This document shows positions 8,175-14,844 of a stretch of 33,249 nucleotides of DNA, piece after piece. The stretch comes from Candidatus Peregrinibacteria bacterium CG11_big_fil_rev_8_21_14_0_20_46_8 (lineage in GTDB: Bacteria > Patescibacteriota > Gracilibacteria > UBA1369 > UM-FILTER-53-11): contig PCVQ01000028.1 of assembly GCA_002796025.1 (NCBI GenBank), positions 1 to 33,249 of the forward strand. The letters are read 5' to 3'. The notes below the pieces were generated by a model that worked only from the letters and a program-made list of their open reading frames with translations, was not told the DNA's origin and searched no databases. The stretch's first letter is position 1, and each line of letters begins with the position of its first letter. A program made the position numbers and the translations under genes.

Positions 8175-9023
8175 TTACTGAGCTCCATTGTTTTTTTTCT
8201 GGAGTTTCAGAATAGTAGGAATGTCTTCAGGACATGTATCAATTAAGCGATCCGAAATGCATGTAGGAATTGCGCGTGCTCTTTCGAGCAAACGAGGAGG
8301 AAGGGGATTTGGGTTCGCAGCGTTCCTGGCAATTAGTGACTCGCATAAGTTTCTAAGTGCAATACGTGTTTTAAATTTAAGATACGGCATGTCTCTGCCG
8401 GATTCGGCAAATTGTGCTATCGCTCCGATTGCATGCGCCGCTTCATTTAAAAATGAATAAAAAAAATCGCGCTGCGATGCATGATACTCAGTATTTGATT
8501 CGCCAGCTGCAGCCTGAATTTCTTCTTTTAAATAGAGCTGTGCTAGCTCAAAAAACAGTACTGCCCGGTATTCAGGATTTTCCCAGCTTCTGGCGCGTAC
8601 GTATGCCTCTTTTTCTTTTTGTGCGACTTGGTATGTTTCCTGCTTTTCGACCAAACGACGGTTACTGAACTTTCTCCGCGCTTTTTTGAGTTCATTTTGT
8701 ATAAGCGTTTTTAGCCTTTTGTTTTTTTGATCGTTGCGCAGAACGGCATCAACGATTGTGTCGATTTCTTTGCATAGGTGTGATCGTTGTGTTTGCGTCA
8801 CAATAGGTAGTCTTGAACTGAAATCGGTATGCCGCCGGATACAATTTTTTAAATCTTGTTGGAGTGCCCGTACATCTTTTTCAACCCCACGGAAAAGAGA
8901 CCTTTCCATTTGTTCTTCGAGACGCTCAAGGAGATGTCCGCAACGCCTCTCGACATGTTCACATAATTCATCGGCCGTAATTTCTTCAACCTCGAATATG
9001 CTGCTGGGTTCAGAAAATGCCAT
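8175..9023 (-). CDS. Orphan helical protein, function unknown
   Basis: A 282-residue soluble protein that I do not recognise. It has no signal peptide or membrane segment. It is rich in Glu, Lys, Arg and Gln and is predicted almost wholly helical, with heptad-like stretches at about residues 20-65 (HVERRCGHLLERLEEQMERS) and 90-150. It begins MAFSEPSSIFEVEEITADEL. The ATG at 9023 is supported by TATACA five bases upstream on the minus strand. It follows the small HPGHG gene after 112 bases. Its character (charged, helical, no motif) is like that of the partial gene at the right edge, but I see no clear sequence match between them. Confidence 0.7.
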   Translation of the reverse strand: MAFSEPSSIFEVEEITADELCEHVERRCGHLLERLEEQMERSLFRGVEKDVRALQQDLKNCIRRHTDFSSRLPIVTQTQRSHLCKEIDTIVDAVLRNDQKNKRLKTLIQNELKKARRKFSNRRLVEKQETYQVAQKEKEAYVRARSWENPEYRAVLFFELAQLYLKEEIQAAAGESNTEYHASQRDFFYSFLNEAAHAIGAIAQFAESGRDMPYLKFKTRIALRNLCESLIARNAANPNPLPPRLLERARAIPTCISDRLIDTCPEDIPTILKLQKKNNGAQ

Positions 9024-9135
9024 ACGAATGTATAAAGGTGTATTTTTGTATCATAAAAAGGCGGGTTTGCCAAGGCTTGTCTTTTTGGCGTGGTGTAGTG
9101 TCGGCCGCAATTCGAGAATTTAGATCAATATGGGC

Positions 9136-9351
9136 TCAATCGCGCCAATTTTTCATTTCCCTATATACCCGGTACAGCGCATACGAACCACTAACTATGA
9201 GCGCTAAGCCGGCAACACCGGCACCGTGAGAGCTCACATAGTGCAGCAGATTAAAGCTATCCGTGACTTCGACGCCGTGCCCGGGATGTGCTAATACCAC
9301 ACTTGGAAGCAAGCTTCCTGCAAGAGCCAGAATGTATTTTAATGCTTTCAT
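9136..9351 (-). CDS. Small exported membrane protein with HPGHG motif
   Basis: A 71-residue protein. From the ATG at 9351 it opens with a signal-like segment (MKALKYILALAGSLLPSVVL), then AHPGHGVEV, then a second hydrophobic segment (GAGVAGLALIVSGSYALY) and a basic end (RVYREMKNWRD). The predicted topology is a cleaved signal or N-terminal anchor, a short external loop with four histidines, one membrane span and a positive cytoplasmic tail. HPGHG just after a signal peptide recurs in exported small proteins and suggests metal binding, which is inference. A longer reading from 9375 is unlikely, since the -10 TACAAT (9363-9358, minus strand) lies six bases before the chosen ATG. It follows the aldolase gene by 24 bases. 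Confidence 0.65.
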   Translation of the reverse strand: MKALKYILALAGSLLPSVVLAHPGHGVEVTDSFNLLHYVSSHGAGVAGLALIVSGSYALYRVYREMKNWRD

Positions 9352-9375
9352 AGTTATATTGTACGCCGCTTGCAT

Positions 9376-10416
9376 TTAGGCTGCCACCCCATTGGCCTCC
9401 ATCTCTGGAGAGTAGGTGCCTTCGCGTGCCGCTGAATTTAGCTTGAGACGTTTATGAAAGCGTTCACGTGCCTCCGGCATTTTTGCATCATCGCCCGCCC
9501 AAGCTTCCAGTGCAGGACCTTGCAATGCGCGCGCATAGGAAAATGTGAGTTGCCATGGTGCCCCTTCTTTTTTTGCAAGTTTGTTGATTGCATCGAGATT
9601 TGCGCTTGCTTGTTCCGCTGTTTGTCCACCGGATAAGAATACAATTCCGCCAAGATTTGCGGGCACGCTTGTTTTGAGGGTGCGCAACGTTGCTGCTGCA
9701 ACTTCTTCGGGCGTGCTCTGTTTTTCATGTTTGTTGCCGGCAAGCACCATGCTTGCTTTTAACACAACGCCTTCGGGCATGACGCGCATCATCTCTAGGT
9801 GTTCAAAGGTTGCTTTGAGAATTTCTGTTGTTACTGCTTCACAACGCTCAATCGAGTGGTCGCCCTCAAGCATTACTTCGGGTTCAACAATTGGCACAAT
9901 ATCATTCTCCTGGCAGAGTGCGGCGTAGCGAGCCATGGCGTGCGCATTGGAGTGAGTGCACGCGTAGGTTGGCAGTTCATCACCTTTAATGTTGATAACT
10001 GCGCGCCACTTTGCAAATCCGCATCCCATTTTATTGTATTCCTGAAGACGCTCGCGTAGTCCATCTAAGCCCTCAGTTATCATCTCGCCCGGAAAGTTTG
10101 CAAAATCTTTTGCCCCCATGTCTACTTTAATGCCGGGAATAATTCCGCGCTCTTTGAGCAGCTCGTGAAAAGGTTTGCCGCTGTTCGATTTTTGGCGGAG
10201 CGTTTCGTCGTAAAGGATGACGCCGCTGAGATACTCTTCAATTCCTTCGGAAGCCAAAAAGAGCTCGCGATAGCGGCGGCGATTCTCTTCATTTTGTTCG
10301 ATATTAACCGATGCCAGCCGCTTATTTGCGGTACTGCTACTCTCGTCAGCAGCAAGGATGCCTTTGCCGGCAGCTACCATTTTTTGAGCCGTTTCTTTGA
10401 GAAGATCTGCATTCAT
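9376..10416 (-). CDS. Fructose-bisphosphate aldolase, class I
   Basis: A 346-residue enzyme cleaving fructose 1,6-bisphosphate to glyceraldehyde 3-phosphate and dihydroxyacetone phosphate in glycolysis, or running in reverse. It belongs to the eukaryotic-type class I family (PF00274), not the bacterial zinc class II or the FbaB/DhnA type. Catalytic residues are visible: Asp in GILAADES (24), Lys in GFAKWRAV (137), Glu in IVEPEV (178/180) and the Schiff-base Lys in GVVLKASM (220). The length is close to the roughly 360 of animal enzymes, but the C-terminal Tyr of those is replaced by GVAA. A TATAAT box lies at 10460-10455 on the minus strand, with a leader of about 32 bases that contains a small palindrome. 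It is divergent from the AbrB/Doc pair. Confidence 0.95.
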   Translation of the reverse strand: MNADLLKETAQKMVAAGKGILAADESSSTANKRLASVNIEQNEENRRRYRELFLASEGIEEYLSGVILYDETLRQKSNSGKPFHELLKERGIIPGIKVDMGAKDFANFPGEMITEGLDGLRERLQEYNKMGCGFAKWRAVINIKGDELPTYACTHSNAHAMARYAALCQENDIVPIVEPEVMLEGDHSIERCEAVTTEILKATFEHLEMMRVMPEGVVLKASMVLAGNKHEKQSTPEEVAAATLRTLKTSVPANLGGIVFLSGGQTAEQASANLDAINKLAKKEGAPWQLTFSYARALQGPALEAWAGDDAKMPEARERFHKRLKLNSAAREGTYSPEMEANGVAA

Positions 10417-10439
10417 GGGGGAAAAATGTTAGAGGAATA

Positions 10440-10460
10440 GGCCACTTGGCCGGGATTATA
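10440..10460 (-). promoter_or_regulatory. Aldolase promoter with overlapping palindrome
   Basis: -10 TATAAT at 10460-10455 on the minus strand; no good -35 at 16-18 bases. Directly downstream, across the predicted transcription start, is the perfect inverted repeat GGCCA-CT-TGGCC (10440-10451), placed where a repressor would block initiation. Confidence 0.4.
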
Positions 10461-10530
10461 GTAGTCGGCCGATAGATTTGAGGCAAGAGATAGTGCTTGC
10501 TTGCCGGATAGTACCTATGATATCCTAAAA

Positions 10531-10551
10531 TTAGAAAATCTAACTTTCTAA
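10531..10551. promoter_or_regulatory. Inverted repeat before the AbrB gene, candidate autoregulatory operator
   Basis: TTAGAAA (10531-10537), a seven-base centre and TTTCTAA (10545-10551) form a perfect inverted repeat ending three bases before the ATG at 10555. The AbrB-type antitoxin encoded next is the natural candidate to bind it. CTAACTT is also repeated directly in the same stretch. Confidence 0.5.
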
Positions 10552-10554
10552 CTT

Positions 10555-10767
10555 ATGAAAACAGCTATTTTGAAAGTCCAAAGTAAAGGTCAGGTCATGC
10601 TCCCAAAGGAGTGGCGTACAAATATTTCTTTATATCAAGCTGTTAAAGACGACGATATGATTTTTTTGATTCCAGTTCACCTTGCTTCCAAGAAAGATGT
10701 TCTTGCGACGGCATCAAAAGTGATGAAAAAAAATGCTAAACTTTTAAAATCCTTGGCTGACAAGTAG
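10555..10767 (+). CDS. AbrB/SpoVT-type antitoxin
   Basis: A 70-residue DNA-binding antitoxin. Residues 1-40 match the AbrB/SpoVT swapped-hairpin fold (ILKVQSKGQVMLPKEWR). The C-terminal 30 residues are basic (ASKVMKKNAKLLKSLADK) and are where such antitoxins usually touch the toxin. It is one base away from the Doc toxin gene on the same strand. Repression of its own promoter through the inverted repeat at 10531-10551 is inferred. No ribosome-binding site is visible. Confidence 0.85.
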   Translation: MKTAILKVQSKGQVMLPKEWRTNISLYQAVKDDDMIFLIPVHLASKKDVLATASKVMKKNAKLLKSLADK

Positions 10768-10768
10768 A

Positions 10769-11149
10769 ATGATCTATTTAACTGTAGCCGACGTGATAGC
10801 CATTCATGACGAGCTTGTTCGGCGATACACAGGTTCTTTTGGGATTCGCTCTCAAAAATTATTGGAATCGGCAGTGTTTAGAATACAGGCAAGTTTTGGC
10901 GGCGAGTTGCTCTACAAAAATATTTTTGAGCAATCAGCGGCGATTCTCGAATCGCTCATTAAAAATCATCCGTTTATTGACGGTAATAAACGTACGGCTT
11001 TTGTATCGGCGGTTACATTTTTGGAGCTGAATGGATACAAAACCAAATTCGATGCTGCAAGAACAGAGAAATTTATTTTAGATATTGTTGCAAAGAAAAA
11101 AACTTTTGCGCAGATTGCAAATTTTCTTAAAAAGAATAGTGAAAAGTAA
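10769..11149 (+). CDS. Doc/Fic-family toxin (death-on-curing)
   Basis: A 126-residue Fic-fold toxin. The core motif HPFIDGNKRTA (about residues 70-80) matches HxFx(D/A)GNKR; classical Doc has HxFxDANK, a change that makes it a kinase of EF-Tu instead of an AMP transferase. Here the residue is Gly, as in AMPylating Fic proteins, while the overall length and the N-terminal LTVADVIAIHDELVRRYTG are those of Doc. Whether it phosphorylates or adenylates is therefore open. The start codon is one base past the antitoxin stop. Doc paired with an AbrB-type antitoxin, where Phd is textbook, is known in other bacteria. Confidence 0.88.
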   Translation: MIYLTVADVIAIHDELVRRYTGSFGIRSQKLLESAVFRIQASFGGELLYKNIFEQSAAILESLIKNHPFIDGNKRTAFVSAVTFLELNGYKTKFDAARTEKFILDIVAKKKTFAQIANFLKKNSEK

Positions 11150-11196
11150 GATTGGGGTGTAAACTATATATTTACCTACTACTTAATTTTTTTGTT

Positions 11197-11778
11197 ATGG
11201 AAAAAACTTCGCGAAAATCCGGCTATCCTATTAGTGATCATTTTCTCAACCGCTGGTCGCCGCGGGCAATGAGTGCCGAACCGCTTACCGACGATGAACT
11301 CATGCCCCTCTTTGAGGCTGCCCGCTGGGCGCCGTCTTCGTACAATAATCAGCCGTGGCGCTTTATCTATGCCAAACGCGATACTGAGCACTGGGAGAAG
11401 TTTTTTAATCTTATGGTCGAATTTAATCAAAATTGGGCAAAGAATGCGGCGGTATTGGTTGTGGTCGTCTCTAAAAAAACATTTGATAAAAACGAAAAAC
11501 CCTCGGTAACGCACGCATTTGATGCCGGAGCGGCGTGGGAAAATTTAGCACTGGAAGCTGCGCACCGCGGACTCGTTGCGCATGGCATGGAGGGATTTGA
11601 TTATGAAAAGGCGCAGCGCAAACTCAACATTCCCGATGACCATGAAGTGCATGCCATGATCGCGATTGGGAAGCGCGGCAAAAAAGAAGATTTGCCGGAA
11701 AAGATGCAGGAAATGGAAGTGCCGAGCGAGCGCCGCCCGCTGGAAGAAATTGTTATGGAGGGTTCATTTCGCCTCTAA
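11197..11778 (+). CDS. Nitroreductase family flavoprotein
   Basis: A 193-residue FMN-dependent oxidoreductase of the nitroreductase fold. FMN-contacting stretches are RWSPRAMS near the N-terminus and ARWAPSSYNNQPWRFIYA (about residues 40-58); AHGMEGFD and AIGKRGKKEDLP complete the fold. These enzymes act as dimers and reduce nitro compounds, quinones or other acceptors with NAD(P)H; the physiological substrate cannot be read from sequence. The ATG at 11197 is chosen over an in-frame start at 11152, which would add 15 hydrophobic residues unrelated to the family. The 3' end overlaps the convergent methyltransferase gene by 15 bases. Confidence 0.9.
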   Translation: MEKTSRKSGYPISDHFLNRWSPRAMSAEPLTDDELMPLFEAARWAPSSYNNQPWRFIYAKRDTEHWEKFFNLMVEFNQNWAKNAAVLVVVVSKKTFDKNEKPSVTHAFDAGAAWENLALEAAHRGLVAHGMEGFDYEKAQRKLNIPDDHEVHAMIAIGKRGKKEDLPEKMQEMEVPSERRPLEEIVMEGSFRL

Positions 11779-12375
11779 CATTTGAAATATATTCGTTCTA
11801 TATTTGCTTTGAATATCTTTGAATCCCGCTTCTTTTAGATACTCACGATATTTATTCTCAATAGCTTCATCTATGGGTTCAAAGTGATGCATCATTTTTG
11901 CTTCGATGTGCCCCAGCCAGTTTTTTGGCGGTGCAAAATCAAATAAAAAGAAGGAGCCGCCGGTCTTCAGTAGCCTGCGGGCTTCTTGTAGCATCTGTTT
12001 TTTTTCGTCGGTAGGAAGGTGATGAATGACAAGCGTGCTTATTACGATATCAAATTTTTCGCGAAGCGGAATATCGGTAGCGCTCGCTTCAATCAGCTTT
12101 GCATCGATCTTGTTTTTGTGAAATTTACGGGCCGCAATTTTTAAGATTTTAGGATCGATATCAACACCGGTAATTTCTATTTTAGGCTGGTATTTTTTGA
12201 GTGCTTGTATGACGAGGCCCGACCCGCAGCCAATGTCGAGAATTTTTTGCCCTTCTTTGGGTTTAATAATGGGTGCGATTTTTTTGTAAAGAGATCCAAA
12301 AAATATTCGCACAAAGGGATCGTACAGCGATGTAAGAAAGTGGTAGTGAGCGGCGGGAAGAAAGTCGTGTTTCAT
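11764..12375 (-). CDS. Class I SAM-dependent methyltransferase
   Basis: A 203-residue methyltransferase. SAM-binding motif I is ILDIGCGSGLVIQAL (about residues 45-59), followed by the acidic residue in ITGVDIDP and the motif ATDIPL, then FDIVISTLVIHHL. This is the UbiE/MenG-like small-molecule layout; the substrate is unknown. The ATG at 12375 overlaps the stop of the BNR lipoprotein gene (ATGA), so translational coupling is likely; the TTG at 12390 is not needed. Confidence 0.88.
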   Translation of the reverse strand: MKHDFLPAAHYHFLTSLYDPFVRIFFGSLYKKIAPIIKPKEGQKILDIGCGSGLVIQALKKYQPKIEITGVDIDPKILKIAARKFHKNKIDAKLIEASATDIPLREKFDIVISTLVIHHLPTDEKKQMLQEARRLLKTGGSFFLFDFAPPKNWLGHIEAKMMHHFEPIDEAIENKYREYLKEAGFKDIQSKYRTNIFQMLEAK

Positions 12376-13241
12376 AAGATTTTTTGCCAATTTTTTCCGC
12401 TGTCGCTTGATTTATAAATGTTTGATTCATGAGCGGCATAGAGCACGCCGGGATTTTTTTGATCGGCTGCAAGCTGAACAGCGGGTTTATTGCCCGGCAG
12501 TGCGCCCATCGTTTCAAAATTTAAAACTGTGCTATCGAGATTAGCGCGCAGAACGCCCTGCTGTAAGGTTGTAATCCAGAGCGTATTGCCGGTGCGGTCA
12601 ACTTCAATATCTAGCACTGCATCAGTCGCTTGTTCTAAAAGAAAAGCCGGTTCCCAGTCTTCTCCTTTATTTTGACTTTGTATGAGCGCGCCATTTGTTC
12701 CGGCATAGACGACTTCTTCATTGCGTGGATGGGTAGCAAGACTCGATATTGCTATTTGATTTTGCAATATTTCCCACGTTTCACCGCTGTCTTCTGAGCG
12801 ATATACATAACCCCGGTAGTATCCGTAGATTAAAGCCGGGTTTGCTTCACTTACGGTCATTGCATGAAAATCAACCGGACCGCTTGGGTCGCCATTTGTC
12901 AGTTTTTTCCATGTTTCACCGCCATTGGTAGATTTGCGGACGCCCATATTTCCGCCGCTAGCCGGATGACCGCTCGAGAAGAAGATTTTTGAATCGGTAG
13001 GATGTGGAGAAAATCCCATATAGTCATCGCGCGATGTGCCGACAAGTTCGAGATTTTTGTCATCGCTGAGTAAGAACAGACCATTATGCGTGGCGATATA
13101 CAGATGGCTTGAATCACTGCGATCGACTGCGAGCCCATGAACGTGACTGTTGAGCGTACTTTGTTGTGATGGAGCTGGATCGCCTGCACAGGCGCTGAGG
13201 AGTAGCGGAAGTGTTAATAGAATGACGATGCGGAATTTCAT
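12372..13241 (-). CDS. BNR/sortilin-type repeat lipoprotein
   Basis: A 289-residue lipoprotein with signal MKFRIVILLTLPLLLSAC and lipobox LSAC (Cys about 18). The mature part is a beta-propeller with repeated Asp-box motifs: KSTNGGETWKKL, RSEDSGETWEIL, QSQNKGEDWEPA and KSSDSGKNWQKI. It resembles proteins annotated as F510_1955-type glycosyl hydrolases and the photosystem assembly factor Ycf48, but the catalytic residues of sialidases cannot be shown, so no enzymatic role is claimed. It begins HGLAVDRSDSSHLYIATHNG after the lipid anchor, the usual first blade. It is followed by the methyltransferase in the same operon. Confidence 0.85.
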   Translation of the reverse strand: MKFRIVILLTLPLLLSACAGDPAPSQQSTLNSHVHGLAVDRSDSSHLYIATHNGLFLLSDDKNLELVGTSRDDYMGFSPHPTDSKIFFSSGHPASGGNMGVRKSTNGGETWKKLTNGDPSGPVDFHAMTVSEANPALIYGYYRGYVYRSEDSGETWEILQNQIAISSLATHPRNEEVVYAGTNGALIQSQNKGEDWEPAFLLEQATDAVLDIEVDRTGNTLWITTLQQGVLRANLDSTVLNFETMGALPGNKPAVQLAADQKNPGVLYAAHESNIYKSSDSGKNWQKIL

Positions 13242-13266
13242 ATATTGAAAGTTAATAATTAAAGAG

Positions 13267-14112
13267 TTAAGTCTTCTGTTGAGCCGGCTTATGCAAGAGG
13301 GACGTGATCATTGGAAACAGCACGAGGAAAGCGTAAATCAAGAAATGATCATTCACAAAGTTCAGTATATAGTTCAATGCGAGTATGGCCGATTCTACGA
13401 CAATAATTGTAAGGGCAAGCACTGGCGAAAGCTGACGATCCGAAAAGTTTTTTCCGAGCTTTTTCATAAACTCGTCCGGACGGTTTCGTAAACCAACCAC
13501 AATAAAGATGAGGTACGCATAGAGTACAAAAAAACTCATGCCTTGGATAAAAACTTCAAGCGGCGGAATATTAAATGCATTTTTTTGTTGTATGAGCCAG
13601 CCGACAAAATCGAAAAAGATAAGAAAGCCGATCATCGCCATGGCCCAAAGATGCGTCGCACTCCGGAGTGCAATGTGAGCCGGCTTTGGATGAAAAGCTT
13701 GGATAAAGACAAGAAGCGAGGCGCCGATAACAAGGGCCATTTTGCCGTTCCAAAGCGTTTCTATGGGAAATGTAACAAAAATAAAGTAGAGAAAAATAAT
13801 ATTGATATGGAGAATTCTTTGTTCATCAATTCTTTGATAGAGTTGGTCGTGAAACAGCGCAGTGAGCAAGCCGATGTATAGGACAATTGGATATGCGAGA
13901 CCGAGATGCAATAGTTGCGATGCGATGCTTTCATCAAAATAAATTGAGAGTCCAACCCCTGCAGTAACAAGTATGACTATACTAAATTTGATAATTACCC
14001 AAAGACGCTTCTTTTTTTTCGCTTGTGCAAAGGCGGGCAGCAATATTTGCAGAATGCTTTGCAGCAGAACGCCAAGGCCAAAGATAAGGGTAAGAACCGT
14101 GAAATGATTCAT
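13267..14112 (-). CDS. Multi-pass membrane protein, function unknown
   Basis: A 281-residue protein with about eight hydrophobic segments spread over its whole length (for example VLTLIFGLGVLLQSILQIL, IIKFSIVILVTAGVGLSIYF, FIQGMSFFVLYAYLIFIVVG) and basic loops (AQAKKKKRLW, GLRNRPDEFMKKLGK). I do not recognise the family. A TATAAT on the minus strand at 14132-14127 gives a leader of about eight bases before the ATG. The tRNA-Trp gene lies just upstream on the same strand, so read-through from the tRNA promoter is also possible. The BNR lipoprotein follows after 25 bases. Confidence 0.75.
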   Translation of the reverse strand: MNHFTVLTLIFGLGVLLQSILQILLPAFAQAKKKKRLWVIIKFSIVILVTAGVGLSIYFDESIASQLLHLGLAYPIVLYIGLLTALFHDQLYQRIDEQRILHINIIFLYFIFVTFPIETLWNGKMALVIGASLLVFIQAFHPKPAHIALRSATHLWAMAMIGFLIFFDFVGWLIQQKNAFNIPPLEVFIQGMSFFVLYAYLIFIVVGLRNRPDEFMKKLGKNFSDRQLSPVLALTIIVVESAILALNYILNFVNDHFLIYAFLVLFPMITSLLHKPAQQKT

Positions 14113-14139
14113 GGGGATTTTGGGCCATTATATCGTACC

Positions 14140-14213
14140 TGGCAGGGGCGGCAGGAATCGAACCCGCGATAGCGGTTTTGGAGACCGCTGTTATACCATT
14201 TAACTACGCCCCT
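14140..14213 (-). tRNA. tRNA-Trp (CCA anticodon), CCA tail encoded
   Basis: Read on the minus strand, the 74 bases fold as a full cloverleaf: acceptor AGGGGCG/CGCCCCT, D stem GTTA/TAAC, anticodon stem GCGGT/ACCGC with loop CTCCAAA (anticodon CCA at loop positions 3-5), a four-base variable loop, T stem GCGGG/CCTGC with loop TTCGATT, discriminator G and a genomically encoded CCA (14140-14142). An extended -10 (TGA-TACAAT, TACAAT at 14232-14227) lies 13 bases upstream of the mature 5' end. Confidence 0.97.
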
Positions 14214-14248
14214 AGAGTGCTCGTGGATTGTATCATATACGCGAATTC

Positions 14249-14518
14249 TCACAGATCGTAAATATCTTTCCTGTTTTTGATTCTGAGGATCATGAGGATT
14301 TTTATCTTTCCTTTGGAGTCTGCATCAAACAGCACGCGGTATTCTCCAATCCTAAATCTGTATTCCCCGATTCGGGGATCCGATAAGCGCTTCGCAAATT
14401 TTAGCGGATCTTTTTGCTCACTAAAGAATAAGAGCTTTTTAATGATTCGCTTAGCAATGGGTTTATCAAGTTTTTTTAAATCCTGGAGCGCTTTTTTAGC
14501 GTAGATGAGCTTATGCAT
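14249..14518 (-). CDS. RelE/ParE-family toxin
   Basis: An 89-residue basic protein with the RelE-fold pattern: MHKLIYAKKALQDLKKLDK at the N-terminus, a helix pair, then DPRIGEYRFRIGEYRVLFD and a final strand IKILMILRIKNRKDIYDL. Family members are ribosome-dependent mRNA interferases or gyrase poisons; the R-rich strand and the final Tyr fit an mRNA interferase, which is inference. It follows the antitoxin by 13 bases. A GGAG sits six bases upstream of the ATG (14528-14525), one of very few Shine-Dalgarno-like sites in the window, and it may mark a gene acquired from outside. Confidence 0.88.
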   Translation of the reverse strand: MHKLIYAKKALQDLKKLDKPIAKRIIKKLLFFSEQKDPLKFAKRLSDPRIGEYRFRIGEYRVLFDADSKGKIKILMILRIKNRKDIYDL

Positions 14519-14524
14519 ACGATG

Positions 14525-14528
14525 CTCC
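14525..14528 (-). promoter_or_regulatory. Shine-Dalgarno-like site of the RelE toxin gene
   Basis: GGAG on the minus strand, six bases before the ATG at 14518. It stands out because nearly all other genes here lack any such sequence. Confidence 0.5.
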
Positions 14529-14531
14529 GAT

Positions 14532-14783
14532 TTAAATAATCCCTAATTCTTTCATTACCTCTGCTTGTGTATATACTTCACCGCGTTTTATCTGTTTGCG
14601 TGCTTCGGCAACATCTTCAGCAAGTTTTTCGAGCGTGATTTCTTTTTCATCAATAGCCTTTATTTCTAAAACCGGTACATTTTTTTTCAAAATAATGAAG
14701 CGGACATTTTGTTGTTTTGCCTTTTTAGTGTAGGTCGCCATATTTTGGCGAAAATCTTTCATGCCGATGAATTTTGTAGTCAT
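14532..14783 (-). CDS. Phd/YefM/RelB-type antitoxin
   Basis: An 83-residue antitoxin. The N-terminal part (TTKFIGMKDFRQNMATYTKKAKQ...) followed by RFIILKKNVPVLEIKAI matches the Phd/YefM DNA-binding fold; the charged C-terminal helix (EKLAEDVAEARKQIKRGEVY) should wrap and neutralise the RelE toxin encoded 13 bases downstream. Autoregulation is supported by the 11-base-phased direct repeats just upstream. No ribosome-binding site is seen before the ATG. Confidence 0.85.
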   Translation of the reverse strand: MTTKFIGMKDFRQNMATYTKKAKQQNVRFIILKKNVPVLEIKAIDEKEITLEKLAEDVAEARKQIKRGEVYTQAEVMKELGII

Positions 14784-14798
14784 TGGGATGTTTAAATG

Positions 14799-14819
14799 TT
14801 AAGTGTACCTTAAGTGTAC
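14799..14819. promoter_or_regulatory. Tandem direct repeats, candidate toxin-antitoxin operator
   Basis: Two perfect copies of TTAAGTGTAC (14799-14808 and 14810-14819) spaced 11 bases start to start, so they face the same side of the helix. GTGTACAC at the second copy is itself a palindrome. They lie 15-36 bases upstream of the antitoxin start, next to an A/T-rich tract (ACTATATATAGC) that may hold the -10. Confidence 0.5.
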
Positions 14820-14844
14820 ACTATATATAGCAAAATTCAATCCC

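Noticed and set aside
9024-9135. Terminator between the HPGHG gene and the orphan gene (AAAAAG ... CTTTTT on the minus strand)
   Set aside because: The inner sequence does not pair well, so no stable G/C stem precedes the T-run.
12372-13241. Calling the BNR protein a sialidase
   Set aside because: Asp-box repeats are present, but the catalytic Arg triad, Tyr and Glu of sialidases cannot be identified.
10555-14783. A mobile island bounded by the two toxin-antitoxin pairs
   Set aside because: No integrase, terminal repeats or duplicated tRNA end are visible, and the genes between are ordinary.
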